Source of the DNA: Ralstonia sp. 25mfcol4.1
GTDB lineage: Bacteria; Pseudomonadota; Gammaproteobacteria; Burkholderiales; Burkholderiaceae
NCBI RefSeq assembly: GCF_900104095.1
Contig: NZ_FNJO01000017.1
Coordinates: forward strand, 1 to 63,412
Reading direction: 5' to 3'
DNA length: 63,412 bases
Below are positions 8,986 through 17,528 of the stretch, in pieces. The position numbers were made by a program, and so were the translations under genes. Each line of letters opens with the position of its first letter. Position 1 is the stretch's first letter. The notes below the pieces were generated by a model. The model did no database searches. It saw only the letters and a program-made list of their open reading frames with translations, and was not told where the DNA came from.

Positions 8986-10599
8986 ATGGCATCGGATTCG
9001 GGTCACGTGCAGGGCGAGGCGCAGTCGGACAGCAAAGGGCAGGTGTTGCCATTTCGCGAGTCGCTGCTGGCGATGCTTGGCATTGCCTTTGTCGTGATGC
9101 TGGTCGCGCTGGACCAGACCGTGGTGGCCACGGCGCTGCCGACCGTGGTGGCGGAGTTGCAGGGGTTCGAATACTACGCGTGGGTGGCCACGGCGTATCT
9201 GCTGACTTCGGTGGTCACGGTGCCGGTCTTCGGACGGCTTGGGGATTACTACGGGCGCAAGCCATTTGTGCTGGCGTCGATCGTCGTTTTCCTGATTGCT
9301 TCGGTGTTGTGCGGCATGGCTACGAGCATGCCGTATCTGGTGGCGGCGCGTGCGCTGCAGGGGATCGGCGGCGGCATGCTGGTCGGCACGGCGTTCGCCT
9401 GCGTTCCCGACCTGTTCCCCGATTCGCACGTGCGCCTGCGCTGGCAGGTGATTCTGAGCACGGCATTCGGGCTGGCCAACGCGCTCGGCCCGTCGCTGGG
9501 CGGGCTGCTGACCGAATGGTATGGCTGGCGCGCGGTGTTCTATATCAACGTGCCGGTGGGCCTGATGGGGCTGGTGATTGCCTGGCGCTACCTGCCCCAT
9601 CTTCGCCAGTCGCGGCACGAGGGGCCGATCCGCATCGACTGGCTGGGGGCGCTGCTGATCGCGGCCGGGCTGGGCAGCCTGCAGTTGTCGGTGGAATGGT
9701 TGCCCGAGCGCGGCTTCGACATCGTGACCATCGGTCTGATGGTGCTGTCGTGCGCATCGTTCGTCGCGCTGTGGCAATGGTCGCGGCGGTGCCAGGCGCC
9801 GATCCTGCCGCTCGACATGTTCCGCAATCCGGCGCTGGCGCCGCTGTTCCTGCTGGGCGTCCTTGGCGGTTTTGCGATGTTCGCGCTGCTGCTGTACGCG
9901 CCGCTGCTGTTCCAGGGCGGGTTTGGCTATTCGCCGAAGGAAGCCGGCCTGCTGGTCACGCCGCTGGTCGTCTGCATTACCGTCGGCAGCATCGTCAATG
10001 GCCGTATCATTACGCGCATTCCGCAGCCCAACAGCATGCTGTATGCAGGGTTTGCCATGCTGGCGCTGGCGCTGCTAGGCCTGTCGCAGGCGACGCGCAG
10101 CATGCATCACAATGTGCTGCTGGCCATCATGCTCTGCGCCGGGCTGGGGCTGGGGTTCGTCCTGCCCAACCTGACCGTGTTCGCACAACAGACGGCCGGG
10201 CGCGCGCACCTGGGCATTGCCACCGCCATGTTGCAGTCCCTGCGGATGGTGGGCGGCATGGTAGGCACGGCGCTGGTGGGTACGCTGGTGACGCGCAGCT
10301 ACACCACAGGGGTGACAGCGTCGCTGGCAGCGGTCAATGCATCGGACTGGGCGTCCAGGCTGACCGACCCGCAGATCCTGATCGACAAGGCCGCCCAGGC
10401 GGAATTGCTGACCCATCTGCAAAAGGCAGGGCACAATGGAGCCCTGCTGCTGGAGCAGGCGCGGGTGTCGCTGGTAAGCGCCATCCATCTTGGCCTGTTG
10501 CTGGCGGCCGTCGCGGCGCTGATCGGCATATGGCGGGTGCGCCGCGTACCGCCGATCACGCTGGCGCGGGTGCATGAACCCGCGATGGCCGCGGACTGA
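8986..10599 (+). CDS. MFS drug exporter, DHA2 (EmrB/QacA) family
   Basis: A 537-residue, 14-helix major facilitator, a drug:proton antiporter of the inner membrane. The DHA2 signature L-D-Q-T-V-V-A-T-A-L-P occurs in helix 1, followed by the MFS motif GRLGDYYGRKP in the loop between helices 2 and 3 and a motif-C-like GPSLGGLLTEWYGWR. The C-terminal extension after residue 440 with a final helix is typical of 14-TM members. The start at 8986 lies just behind a tandem operator. The MarR gene follows 24 bases downstream, giving a self-regulated exporter-repressor unit. No EmrA-type adaptor is adjacent. The substrate is unknown. Confidence 0.93.
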   Translation: MASDSGHVQGEAQSDSKGQVLPFRESLLAMLGIAFVVMLVALDQTVVATALPTVVAELQGFEYYAWVATAYLLTSVVTVPVFGRLGDYYGRKPFVLASIVVFLIASVLCGMATSMPYLVAARALQGIGGGMLVGTAFACVPDLFPDSHVRLRWQVILSTAFGLANALGPSLGGLLTEWYGWRAVFYINVPVGLMGLVIAWRYLPHLRQSRHEGPIRIDWLGALLIAAGLGSLQLSVEWLPERGFDIVTIGLMVLSCASFVALWQWSRRCQAPILPLDMFRNPALAPLFLLGVLGGFAMFALLLYAPLLFQGGFGYSPKEAGLLVTPLVVCITVGSIVNGRIITRIPQPNSMLYAGFAMLALALLGLSQATRSMHHNVLLAIMLCAGLGLGFVLPNLTVFAQQTAGRAHLGIATAMLQSLRMVGGMVGTALVGTLVTRSYTTGVTASLAAVNASDWASRLTDPQILIDKAAQAELLTHLQKAGHNGALLLEQARVSLVSAIHLGLLLAAVAALIGIWRVRRVPPITLARVHEPAMAAD

Positions 10600-10623
10600 T
10601 ATCTGCCAACTGGAGACTCGATT

Positions 10624-11079
10624 TTGGAACTGGAGCGACAAAGCCTGGCCGTGCTGCAACAGTTCGGACGCACTTACCGCGCATACGCCGCCGCGTTCGA
10701 ACAGCGCATCGGGCATCCGTTGCCGCGCTGGCGCATTCTGTTTGCCCTGTACGGGCACGAAGGCCCGATTGCGCAAAAGCCACTGGCTGACCGCGTTGGC
10801 ATGGACCCCGGCGCCCTCACTCGCCAACTCAAGGCCCTGCAGGAACTGGGCTGGATCGAGCGTTCCACGAGCGAGCGCGACAACCGCATGACCAACGTGA
10901 CGCTCACCCAGCTGGGCCGCGACATCGTTGACCAGGCCATGCCCCGCCGTTCGGCATTCCTGCAGGACGTACTGACGGGCGTGTCGGAAACCACGATGCA
11001 CAACCTGTCGAAGGGGCTGGCCCAGCTGGAAGCGGGCATTGCCGACGCCGTGGCACGCACCGAACGCGACGCCGCCTGA
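10624..11079 (+). CDS. MarR family transcriptional regulator
   Basis: A 151-residue winged-helix repressor beginning at TTG (10624), chosen because GGAG lies 8 bases upstream and residue 2 onward fits the family. The core includes the recognition helix region MDPGALTRQLKALQELGWIE and the wing ERDNRMTNVTLT, where the D-x-R wing motif is present. MarR dimers bind short palindromes and are released by small phenolic or drug ligands. It is co-transcribed with the DHA2 exporter and likely represses it through the tandem ATTG-N6-CAAT sites at 8954-8982. Confidence 0.92.
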   Translation: MELERQSLAVLQQFGRTYRAYAAAFEQRIGHPLPRWRILFALYGHEGPIAQKPLADRVGMDPGALTRQLKALQELGWIERSTSERDNRMTNVTLTQLGRDIVDQAMPRRSAFLQDVLTGVSETTMHNLSKGLAQLEAGIADAVARTERDAA

Positions 11080-11108
11080 CGGGCCTGGCGCCGCCTATCG
11101 CACTTCGG

Positions 11109-12455
11109 TCAGCACGCGCCCAGCACCGCCGCGATCGCGGCGGGATTCGACGGAAAATAGAAGTGGACGTACGACGCGGTGAGGCTGCCGGCCTGATACA
11201 CCGCTTCGCCTGGGCCGCCATCGCGCGGCGACACGGCCCGGACCGCAGGCGTCAGCGGCGTTGCTGCGCTCGAATAGTGGAACGTATGGCCGCGCAGCGC
11301 TTCGCCGGTACCGGGTAGCGTGACCATCTGGTGGCCAATCGCGGCCAGCCTGCGCTGCATCGTCACCGTTCCCGGCAGCAGCCCCGCCATGGCATGGCTG
11401 ACGCCGTCCTTGTCGACGAGGCGCTCGAACAGCGCCATCATTCCGCCGCATTCCGCCAGTATCGGCACGCCGCGCGCGTGCGCGTCGCGCAGCGCATCGC
11501 GCATCGTCGTGTTGGCTGCCAGCGTGGCGCCGTGAAGCTCAGGGTATCCGCCCGGCAGCCACACGGCGTCGCAAGGCGGCAAGGCGCGGTCGCGCAGCGG
11601 CGAAAACCACGCGATATGCGCGCCCAGTGCGGTCAGCGTATCGAGGTTGGCCGGATAAATGAACCGGAAGGCGTCGTCACGGGCAATGGCGATGCGCTTG
11701 CCCGCCAGCAGCCGCGGCGGCGGCGCTGCAGGGCTGGCCGGCGCAAACGCAATGGGCTCCGGCAGGTGCGACAGCGGCAGTGCGGCCAGCGCGTCGGCCA
11801 GCGTATCGAGCCGCGTGGTCAGGTCCGGCAGTTCGTCGGCGCTGAACAGTCCAAGATGCCGCTCAGGCAGGCTGGCCGATGCATCGCGGGCCAGCGCGCC
11901 GGCCCAGGCAATGCCCGGCGGCAAGCTTTCGCGCAGCATCTCGGCATGGCGGGCCGTGCCAACGCCATTGGCCAGCACATGCATCGCCCGGAACGGCTCG
12001 CCGTAGTGCGCCAGCCCGTAGGCCAGCGCACCGAACGTCTGGGCCATCGCGCCAGCCTGGATCACCGCCAGCACCGGCAGGCCGAACAGGCGCGCCACAT
12101 CGGCGCTGCTCGGCGTGCCGTCGTGCAGGCCCATCACGCCTTCCACCAGGATCAGGTCCGCCTCGGCCGCTGCGTCGGCCAGGCGCGCCCTGGCATCGGC
12201 TTCGCCCGTCATCCAGAGATCGATCGACTGCACTGGTGCGCCGCTTGCGGCAGCCAGCAGCGTCGGGTCCAGGAAATCGGGCCCCGTCTTGAAGACCCGC
12301 ACGCGGCGGCCCTGGCGCGCGTGCAGGCGTGCCAGCGCCGCGGTGACGGTGGTCTTGCCCTGACCCGACGCCGGTGCGGCGATCATCAGGGCGGGCACCG
12401 TGCGGGCAGGGGGCGCGGCGGGCGGCAGTGAAGGCGGTGGCGATGTCGGCAACAT
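11109..12455 (-). CDS. cobB: Cobyrinate / hydrogenobyrinate a,c-diamide synthase
   Basis: A 448-residue enzyme of cobalamin synthesis that amidates the a and c side chains of (hydrogeno)byrinate, using ATP and glutamine. The N-terminal synthetase domain has the P-loop A-P-A-S-G-Q-G-K-T-T (residues 28-37) and KTGPDFLDP. The C-terminal class I glutamine amidotransferase has PGGYPELH and the catalytic Cys336 in AECGGM, with a late His in GHTFHYS. The start at 12455 is chosen because the upstream frame lacks domain similarity. It lies 92 bases after an RcsB-like regulator gene on the same strand. No other cob gene is nearby, so the rest of the pathway must be elsewhere. Confidence 0.93.
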   Translation of the reverse strand: MLPTSPPPSLPPAAPPARTVPALMIAAPASGQGKTTVTAALARLHARQGRRVRVFKTGPDFLDPTLLAAASGAPVQSIDLWMTGEADARARLADAAAEADLILVEGVMGLHDGTPSSADVARLFGLPVLAVIQAGAMAQTFGALAYGLAHYGEPFRAMHVLANGVGTARHAEMLRESLPPGIAWAGALARDASASLPERHLGLFSADELPDLTTRLDTLADALAALPLSHLPEPIAFAPASPAAPPPRLLAGKRIAIARDDAFRFIYPANLDTLTALGAHIAWFSPLRDRALPPCDAVWLPGGYPELHGATLAANTTMRDALRDAHARGVPILAECGGMMALFERLVDKDGVSHAMAGLLPGTVTMQRRLAAIGHQMVTLPGTGEALRGHTFHYSSAATPLTPAVRAVSPRDGGPGEAVYQAGSLTASYVHFYFPSNPAAIAAVLGAC

Positions 12456-12547
12456 GAACGTAGAGGATGCGGCGGGCCAGCCCCCGCACGGTGATGGCTT
12501 CCGGGGAGGCGGCTGGTGTGGCGGATTATAGCGAGCGGCATCCATGG

Positions 12548-13213
12548 TCATCCGCCTTGTGGCAGCACCATGCCTTGCAAGGCCGCGCATTCGAACAGTT
12601 CGCGGTCGTTCGTGACCCCGAGCTTGTGCATGGCGCAGTTCTTCTGCCGGCTGATGGTCTTGACGCTGCGGCACAGCGTGGCGGCAATCTCGGTCACCGA
12701 GCGGCCGGTCAGGTACAGGCGCAGCACTTCCGTTTCGCGCGCCGACAGCCGCTGCATGCCTTCGCGCCCGATCGGCATCATGGGGCGCACTTCGGTCGGC
12801 GCCAGCGCCCGCAACGCCGACTTGCCGATATAGGTGAAGCCGCGCTGGGCACGCACAATGGCCGTCACGATTTCGGACAGCTGGCTGTCCTTGAGCAGCA
12901 GGCCCTGCACGCGGACATCGAGTATCGTGCGCAGCACCAGCGGGTTTGTGATCATCGTCAGCACCACCACTGACATGGCCGGATAGCGGCGGCGCAAGGC
13001 CGTGATCAGTCGTACGCCATCGAGCTCGGCCGGCCCTGGCATGTGATAGTCGGTGACCACGACATCGGGCCGCAGGGTGTCGGCCTGCTGCAGCAGCTCG
13101 GTGGCACTGATCACTTCCCCGCAGACCTCCCAGCCGGTCTGCGTCTGCAACCTGGCCCGGATCGCCGCCGTAATGACGGGGTGGTCGTCGGCCAGCAAAA
13201 TCCTCAACGTCAT
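12548..13213 (-). CDS. RcsB/NarL-type response regulator (orphan)
   Basis: A 221-residue two-component response regulator. The ATG at 13213 follows a CAGGAG ribosome site. The receiver domain has the acidic pair D9/D10, phospho-acceptor D55 (VVVTDYHMPG) and conserved K108 in LLLKDS. The C-terminal LuxR-type helix-turn-helix (about 151-210) resembles RcsB closely, especially VKTISRQKNCAMHKLGV, which in RcsB reads IKTISSQKKSAMMKLGV. No histidine kinase or phosphorelay protein is adjacent, so its partner is unknown. It may share a transcript with cobB, although a functional link is not obvious. Confidence 0.9.
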   Translation of the reverse strand: MTLRILLADDHPVITAAIRARLQTQTGWEVCGEVISATELLQQADTLRPDVVVTDYHMPGPAELDGVRLITALRRRYPAMSVVVLTMITNPLVLRTILDVRVQGLLLKDSQLSEIVTAIVRAQRGFTYIGKSALRALAPTEVRPMMPIGREGMQRLSARETEVLRLYLTGRSVTEIAATLCRSVKTISRQKNCAMHKLGVTNDRELFECAALQGMVLPQGG

Positions 13214-13546
13214 CCATCGACTCCTGTCCTGTACACATGGCTCTTCAGCGTTCGGTTTCGCGCTGGCGTCAAAAAATGCGCCGCACGCGGGAGTGGCGTG
13301 CGGCGCCAACACGCATCGACTGCGTGCACGCGCGAGGCGGACTGCATGGGAGACAATCCGCAACGCTGCGATGCCCGGCGAGGTTAATGCCCGCAGACGC
13401 GGATGGGAGTAAGAGGATTCGCAAAATGCACGAAAGACTCCTGCGATTGCGCAGGCGAAATGCAGACGGCCCCGCGATGTCGCCATCGCGGGGCCGTCTC
13501 GGCGGGTAGGGGGCGTGTGGGACCGGTGCTGGCCGGTCCGTCCGGC
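13214..13546. other. Intergenic region with regulator promoter and a strong hairpin
   Basis: It separates the RcsB-like gene from the LysR gene, both on the minus strand. It should hold the RcsB-like gene's promoter. The only striking structure is the perfect 16-bp hairpin at 13464-13499. Confidence 0.6.
13464..13499 (-). terminator. Long GC-rich hairpin, probable terminator of the LysR gene
   Basis: AGACGGCCCCGCGATG (13464-13479) pairs perfectly with 13484-13499 over 16 bp around the loop TCGC. On the minus strand it lies about 50 bases after the LysR stop. The following T-tract is weak (GCATTTCG), so it may act as a transcript-stabilising hairpin rather than an efficient intrinsic terminator. 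Confidence 0.6.
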
Positions 13547-14503
13547 TCAGGCGATCGCCGCCAGCGCGGGGGCGCGGTGCTGTGCGTGCCGGCGTCCGTC
13601 GATGGCCTTGAGCGGGTCGCGCAGGATCGAGGCGCCGACGTCCATGATGTCGCGCAGCGCGGCGGGGTCCTGTGCCCGCTGCGGCGTCCAGAAGTGCAGC
13701 GCCGCCCAGGCGGGAAACGCCGCAGGCGGTGCCAGCAGCCGGGTCTTGCGGTCGCGCGTGACCAGCGGCACGTTGAAATCCAGGACCGGGCAGATGCCGC
13801 CGGCGGAATGCAGCAGCGTGATCTGCGTATGCCATGACGGCACCACGGTCTCGCGATGGCCTGGCGTATTGGCGCGCCGCGCCAGAAACGCATGCAACGG
13901 GCTGCCGCTTTCGCAGTCCTCCTGCAGCAGGATCCAGTCGGTCTCCGCCTCGTCGTTCGTGCCCCCGCGCGCGGCGCTCACCAGGCGTCGCGGCGTGGCC
14001 AGGATGCTATGCGGCAGCACGCTGTCGGGCACGTTGGCCCCGTCCACCACGAAGGCGCAATCGAGGTGACCGGCGTCGAGACTGTCGCCCAGCGACGCAT
14101 CGGCAATGACCGGCCGCGTGACGAAGCTGTCGTGTGGAAAGCGTTCGCACAGCGTGGTGAGGATTTCCGTGATGACCGGATCGCCGATCGACGACGAAAA
14201 CCCGATCGAAATGCGTCGGCGGCTGCCGGTGGCATGGGCCGCGTGGTCCTGCGGCTGGACCAGCTGGTTCCAGCGCGCAAGGATCTGCCGCGCCGTCTGT
14301 TCGAGCCGCAGCGCGTGGGGTGTAGGCTCCAGTGTGCCATTGCGCTTGACGAACAGCGCATCGCCGGTGATTTCTCGCAGTCGCGCCAGGCTGTAGGCTA
14401 CGGTTGGAATGCGTCCCTGTGTACAAGCCGCTACCGCGCCGAGGTCGCGGTACTCCATGAGCAGGACAAACACATGCAATAGCTTGGTACTGACGTGCCG
14501 CAT
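13547..14503 (-). CDS. LysR family transcriptional regulator
   Basis: A 318-residue LysR-type regulator starting at ATG 14503 behind a GGGAG site. The N-terminal winged helix is recognisable (LLHVFVLLMEYRDLGAVAAC, then VAYSLARLREITGDALFVKR, ending TPHALRLEQ). It has NodD-like features, including the ALFVKRNGTLEPTPHAL wing. The effector domain spans roughly residues 90-300. LysR proteins usually control a divergent neighbour, but here the divergent side is a gene-poor 850-base stretch, so the target and inducer are unknown. Confidence 0.88.
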   Translation of the reverse strand: MRHVSTKLLHVFVLLMEYRDLGAVAACTQGRIPTVAYSLARLREITGDALFVKRNGTLEPTPHALRLEQTARQILARWNQLVQPQDHAAHATGSRRRISIGFSSSIGDPVITEILTTLCERFPHDSFVTRPVIADASLGDSLDAGHLDCAFVVDGANVPDSVLPHSILATPRRLVSAARGGTNDEAETDWILLQEDCESGSPLHAFLARRANTPGHRETVVPSWHTQITLLHSAGGICPVLDFNVPLVTRDRKTRLLAPPAAFPAWAALHFWTPQRAQDPAALRDIMDVGASILRDPLKAIDGRRHAQHRAPALAAIA

Positions 14504-15350
14504 ACTGACTTCTCCCGATCCGAGACTTCTGTTTTTTTGTTGTGGTGAAGCGTTGCAACGTCGTGACTGCGAGACCTGCCGTTGCCGGTCCTGACACCAC
14601 GCAACGCCTGCGACCAATACAGCATGAAACTACAAGGGGCGGGAACGAAAAAACATGTACGCCCGGGCAATGCAACCCGCGCCTTTGCACGCGGGCACAT
14701 CCACGAATGCCGCGCTTCTCCGACAGTGCATCGAAGGCATGTGCGGTACGGCAGTGGCTCCTCTTCCTCAGGCCCGGACCCGGCAATCGCCATCATCACC
14801 ATGGCGGTGAAGGGGCTGCCGGACGCCTGTCTGCGAACGCCGGGAGGCGTGCCTTGCAGGCGTTTGAAATTTAGTTGATGCGAGGAAATCTTAATACAAC
14901 ATTTTGGAAACTACTAGAACGGCGTGCGATGTCACGTTTGTCATCTGGCTCGCAAAGGCCCTTTGTTCGCACATCCATACAAGGCGAAAACCCGCACGGC
15001 ACGTACGACGCAGGGCGATGCGCCGACGCGGCACTGAACCGGAGGCGATTGGACGTGCATGAGAAAAGTGTTTCGGCCTGATGCTCGGGCATGAATTCGG
15101 AATCGGAATATTCCAACTTGGAAAAACCTAATTTGATTGCGCTGGCAATGCGTGCCCCATATGGGGGTCGAGTCCGCATGGGATTGCCGCTGCCAGCGGC
15201 ATTGACCATGCCGATGCGTTCATTCAATTTGCTTAACTCGTGCGGCGAAGACACTGAATTCCTTTTGCACAAGGGGTGGGCTACCTTACCGGCATGAACG
15301 GCAGGCCGTTGCGCCCGCCGCGCGGGGGGAGGCCACGAGCGGAGGCATCG
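14504..15350. other. Gene-poor, comparatively A/T-rich stretch
   Basis: No convincing gene is seen on either strand. Base composition drops between about 14870 and 15290 compared with its flanks, and a perfect palindrome GGAATATTCC occurs at 15105-15114. The region begins with the LysR promoter and ends at a solitary IS3-type orfA, so it may be decayed insertion-element or island DNA (inference). I found no terminal inverted repeats by eye. Confidence 0.5.
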
Positions 15351-15641
15351 GTGAACAGACGCTATTCGGAGGAGCAGATCCGCATGTACCTCGCCGAGGC
15401 CGCGAATGGCGTGCCCGTGCGGGAGCTGTGCGCGCGCTATGGTTTCAGCGATGCCTCGTTCTACGGCTGGCGTGCCAGGTATGGTCCGACACGGCATGCC
15501 GACGTCGCCGACACGCGGCGCATGCGTCAGCTCGAGGAAGAAAATGTGCGCCTGAAGAGTATGCTTGCGGATGCGCTGCTGCAACTGGAGCTGCTGCGCA
15601 ACCGAACCGGCAGGCGGAGCAACGGCAAGACGGATGGATGA
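15351..15641 (+). CDS. Solitary IS3-family OrfA-like transposase protein (relic or domesticated)
   Basis: A 96-residue protein from GTG 15351, preceded by GGAGG at 5 bases; an ATG at 15294 would add a Pro/Arg-rich leader not seen in the family. Residues 3-50 form the helix-turn-helix of IS3/IS407 OrfA (RRYSEEQIRMYLAEAANG, then VRELCARYGFSDASFYGWRA). Residues 60-85 form the leucine-zipper-like segment RQLEEENVRLKSMLADALLQ. In an intact element an overlapping orfB with a DDE integrase core would follow. None is here, and the next gene is an unrelated secreted protein. It is therefore a remnant or a co-opted DNA-binding protein. Confidence 0.75.
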   Translation: MNRRYSEEQIRMYLAEAANGVPVRELCARYGFSDASFYGWRARYGPTRHADVADTRRMRQLEEENVRLKSMLADALLQLELLRNRTGRRSNGKTDG

Positions 15642-15721
15642 CATCGTGCCCGGACACCTCGCCTGCCGGAAGCCGTCGCAACGCGAACTCCGCGTTGCCA
15701 ATGAATTCTGGAGTTTTTCTG

Positions 15722-16084
15722 GTGAGAAAGGTTTTGGCAGCCATTGCTGCAGCAGTAAGCGTGGTCCCGTTCGTTGCATACGGACAGGCGGCGCCGTCAA
15801 CGGATCCGTCCACGCCGATGATTGCCCCGCTGCCGCCGCGCATGCTCGATCCCGCCACGTCAACGGTGGATGACCCGGGCGCCTCGTCAGGCACATCGCA
15901 GCGGGAGCATTGCCGCCAGCTGCTCGACAAGATCAATGCATTGCCTGCCGGGCCGCAGTGGTCGCAGGGGCAGTCGAACGTCACCACCGCCGACGGGCGC
16001 AGCTATTCCACGCTCGAACGCGCGCCGGAACGCAAGCGCCTGGAAGAAGCCTACCGGCAGGAGTGCGCGCAGGCGCGCAAGTAA
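15722..16084 (+). CDS. Small secreted protein of unknown function
   Basis: A 120-residue protein read from GTG 15722, with GGAG 8 bases upstream. An in-frame ATG at 15701 exists but has no ribosome site and displaces the signal peptide. Residues 1-22 are a signal peptide (RKVLAAIAAAVSVVPFVAYG, cleavage after YGQA). The mature protein is Pro/Ser-rich with two cysteines (REHCRQLLDKI and RQECAQARK), one in each terminal half, which could form a disulfide. No domain is recognised. It precedes the DUF3300/DUF2950 pair by 89 bases on the same strand and may belong to the same envelope unit. Confidence 0.72.
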   Translation: MRKVLAAIAAAVSVVPFVAYGQAAPSTDPSTPMIAPLPPRMLDPATSTVDDPGASSGTSQREHCRQLLDKINALPAGPQWSQGQSNVTTADGRSYSTLERAPERKRLEEAYRQECAQARK

Positions 16085-16173
16085 GCCAATCAGTCAGTTC
16101 AGTTTGGGCAACGGCCTGGGCCAGCGTTGGCAGGCAGGTGTAGCGGTCCTTTTTCGTCATTGAGGGAGTGATC

Positions 16174-17526
16174 ATGTTGCGCGTGCGACGAATCCTGGCC
16201 TGGCTGTTCGGGCTGACCCTGCTGGCCACGGCCGGCGGTGCGTTGGCCCAGGCCAAGCTGGACAAGCCACATCTCGACCAGTTGCTGGCGCCCGTGGCGC
16301 TCTATCCCGATGCGCTGCTGTCGCAGGTGCTGATGGCCTCGACCTACCCCGCCGACGTGGCGGCTGCCGCGCAGTGGTCGGCATCGAATGCGAGCCTGTC
16401 GGGCGACGCCGCCACCAAGGCGGTGGCCAGCGAACCGTGGGACCCGAGCGTGCAGTCGCTGGTGGCCTTCCCATCGGTCATGGACATGATGGGACGCCAG
16501 CCGCAATGGGTAAAGTCGGTCGGCGATGCGTTCCTGGCGCAGCCTGACGACGTCATGGATTCGGTGCAGCGGCTGCGCGCGCAGGCCCAGAAGGCTGGCA
16601 CGCTGAAGACCACCGAGCAGCAGAAGGTGGTGACGCAGCAAAGCGGCGGTACGACGATCGTACAGATCGAGCCCGCCAATCCGCAGGTAGTCTATGTGCC
16701 CGCCTACAACCCCACGGTGGTCTACGGCACGTGGCCCTATCCGGCCTATCCGCCCGCCTACTATCCGCCGCCGCCGGGTTCGGTGTTCGCGACGTCGCTG
16801 GTGGCCGGCATCGGCTTCGGGCTGGGCGTGGCGGCCGTGAATTCGATGTGGGGTGGATTCAACTGGGGCGCGCATGACGTCAACATCAACGTCAACCGCT
16901 ACAACAACATCAACGTGAACCAGCGGCTCGACGTGAACCGCGCCAATGTGAACTGGCAGCACAACCCTGCCAACCGCGGCAACGTGCCGTACAACAATCC
17001 AAACGTCGCCAACCGTTTCGATGCGCAGCGGCAGCAGGCACTGGCCAATCGTCCGCAGCCGGGACAAGCCGGTGGCCAGCGGCTGGGGCAGGGCGGCGGC
17101 GGCGTCCAGAACCCGCAGCGGCCAGGGCAGGCCGGTGGCGCGCAAAGCCAGCGCGACGCCGCGCGCGACCGCGCCGCACAGTCGTTCCAGGGACGGACCG
17201 GCCAGTCGATTGCCGGACACGGCTCGCCCGGCGTCAATCGCCCGGGCGGCGGGCAGAATCCACGTCCGGCCGGCGCAGACCGCCAGCATGCCGACCAGAT
17301 GGACGCGCGCAACCGGGCGCGCGACAGCAATCATGCCAACGCCTTCCACGATGCCGGCAATGGCGACCGCATGCGCCAGCAGACCGAGCGTGGCGGCAGA
17401 GGACTGCAGCACGCCGGTGGCCAGATGCCGCAGCGGTCGATGCCGGCGCACGGCGGATTCCAGGGTGGCGGCCATTTCGGCGGCGGCGGTGCTGGCGGCG
17501 GTCATTTCGGTCACGGTCGGAGATAA
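16174..17526 (+). CDS. DUF3300 domain-containing exported protein
   Basis: A 450-residue envelope protein. The ATG at 16174 is preferred over a GTG 6 bases upstream because GAGGGAG is then properly spaced. A signal peptide (1-26, ending ALAQA) is followed by the DUF3300 domain (about 30-210), including LLAPVALYPDALLSQVLMAS, VAFPSVMDMM and VVYVPAYNPTVVYGTW. Next come a Pro/Tyr stretch, a Gly/Trp hydrophobic segment, an Asn-rich region with N-x-N repeats, and a long Gln/Gly/Arg-rich disordered tail. DUF3300 proteins are of unknown function and are usually encoded beside DUF2950, as here (2-base gap). Confidence 0.9.
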   Translation: MLRVRRILAWLFGLTLLATAGGALAQAKLDKPHLDQLLAPVALYPDALLSQVLMASTYPADVAAAAQWSASNASLSGDAATKAVASEPWDPSVQSLVAFPSVMDMMGRQPQWVKSVGDAFLAQPDDVMDSVQRLRAQAQKAGTLKTTEQQKVVTQQSGGTTIVQIEPANPQVVYVPAYNPTVVYGTWPYPAYPPAYYPPPPGSVFATSLVAGIGFGLGVAAVNSMWGGFNWGAHDVNINVNRYNNINVNQRLDVNRANVNWQHNPANRGNVPYNNPNVANRFDAQRQQALANRPQPGQAGGQRLGQGGGGVQNPQRPGQAGGAQSQRDAARDRAAQSFQGRTGQSIAGHGSPGVNRPGGGQNPRPAGADRQHADQMDARNRARDSNHANAFHDAGNGDRMRQQTERGGRGLQHAGGQMPQRSMPAHGGFQGGGHFGGGGAGGGHFGHGRR

Positions 17527-17528
17527 CG

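Noticed and set aside
12456..12547. Cobalamin riboswitch upstream of cobB
   Set aside because: Only 92 bases separate cobB from the previous gene and no B12-box-like sequence or folding is visible.
14871..15896. A 341-codon minus-strand frame across the gene-poor stretch and orfA
   Set aside because: No ribosome site, no domain, and it overlaps two better-supported plus-strand genes.
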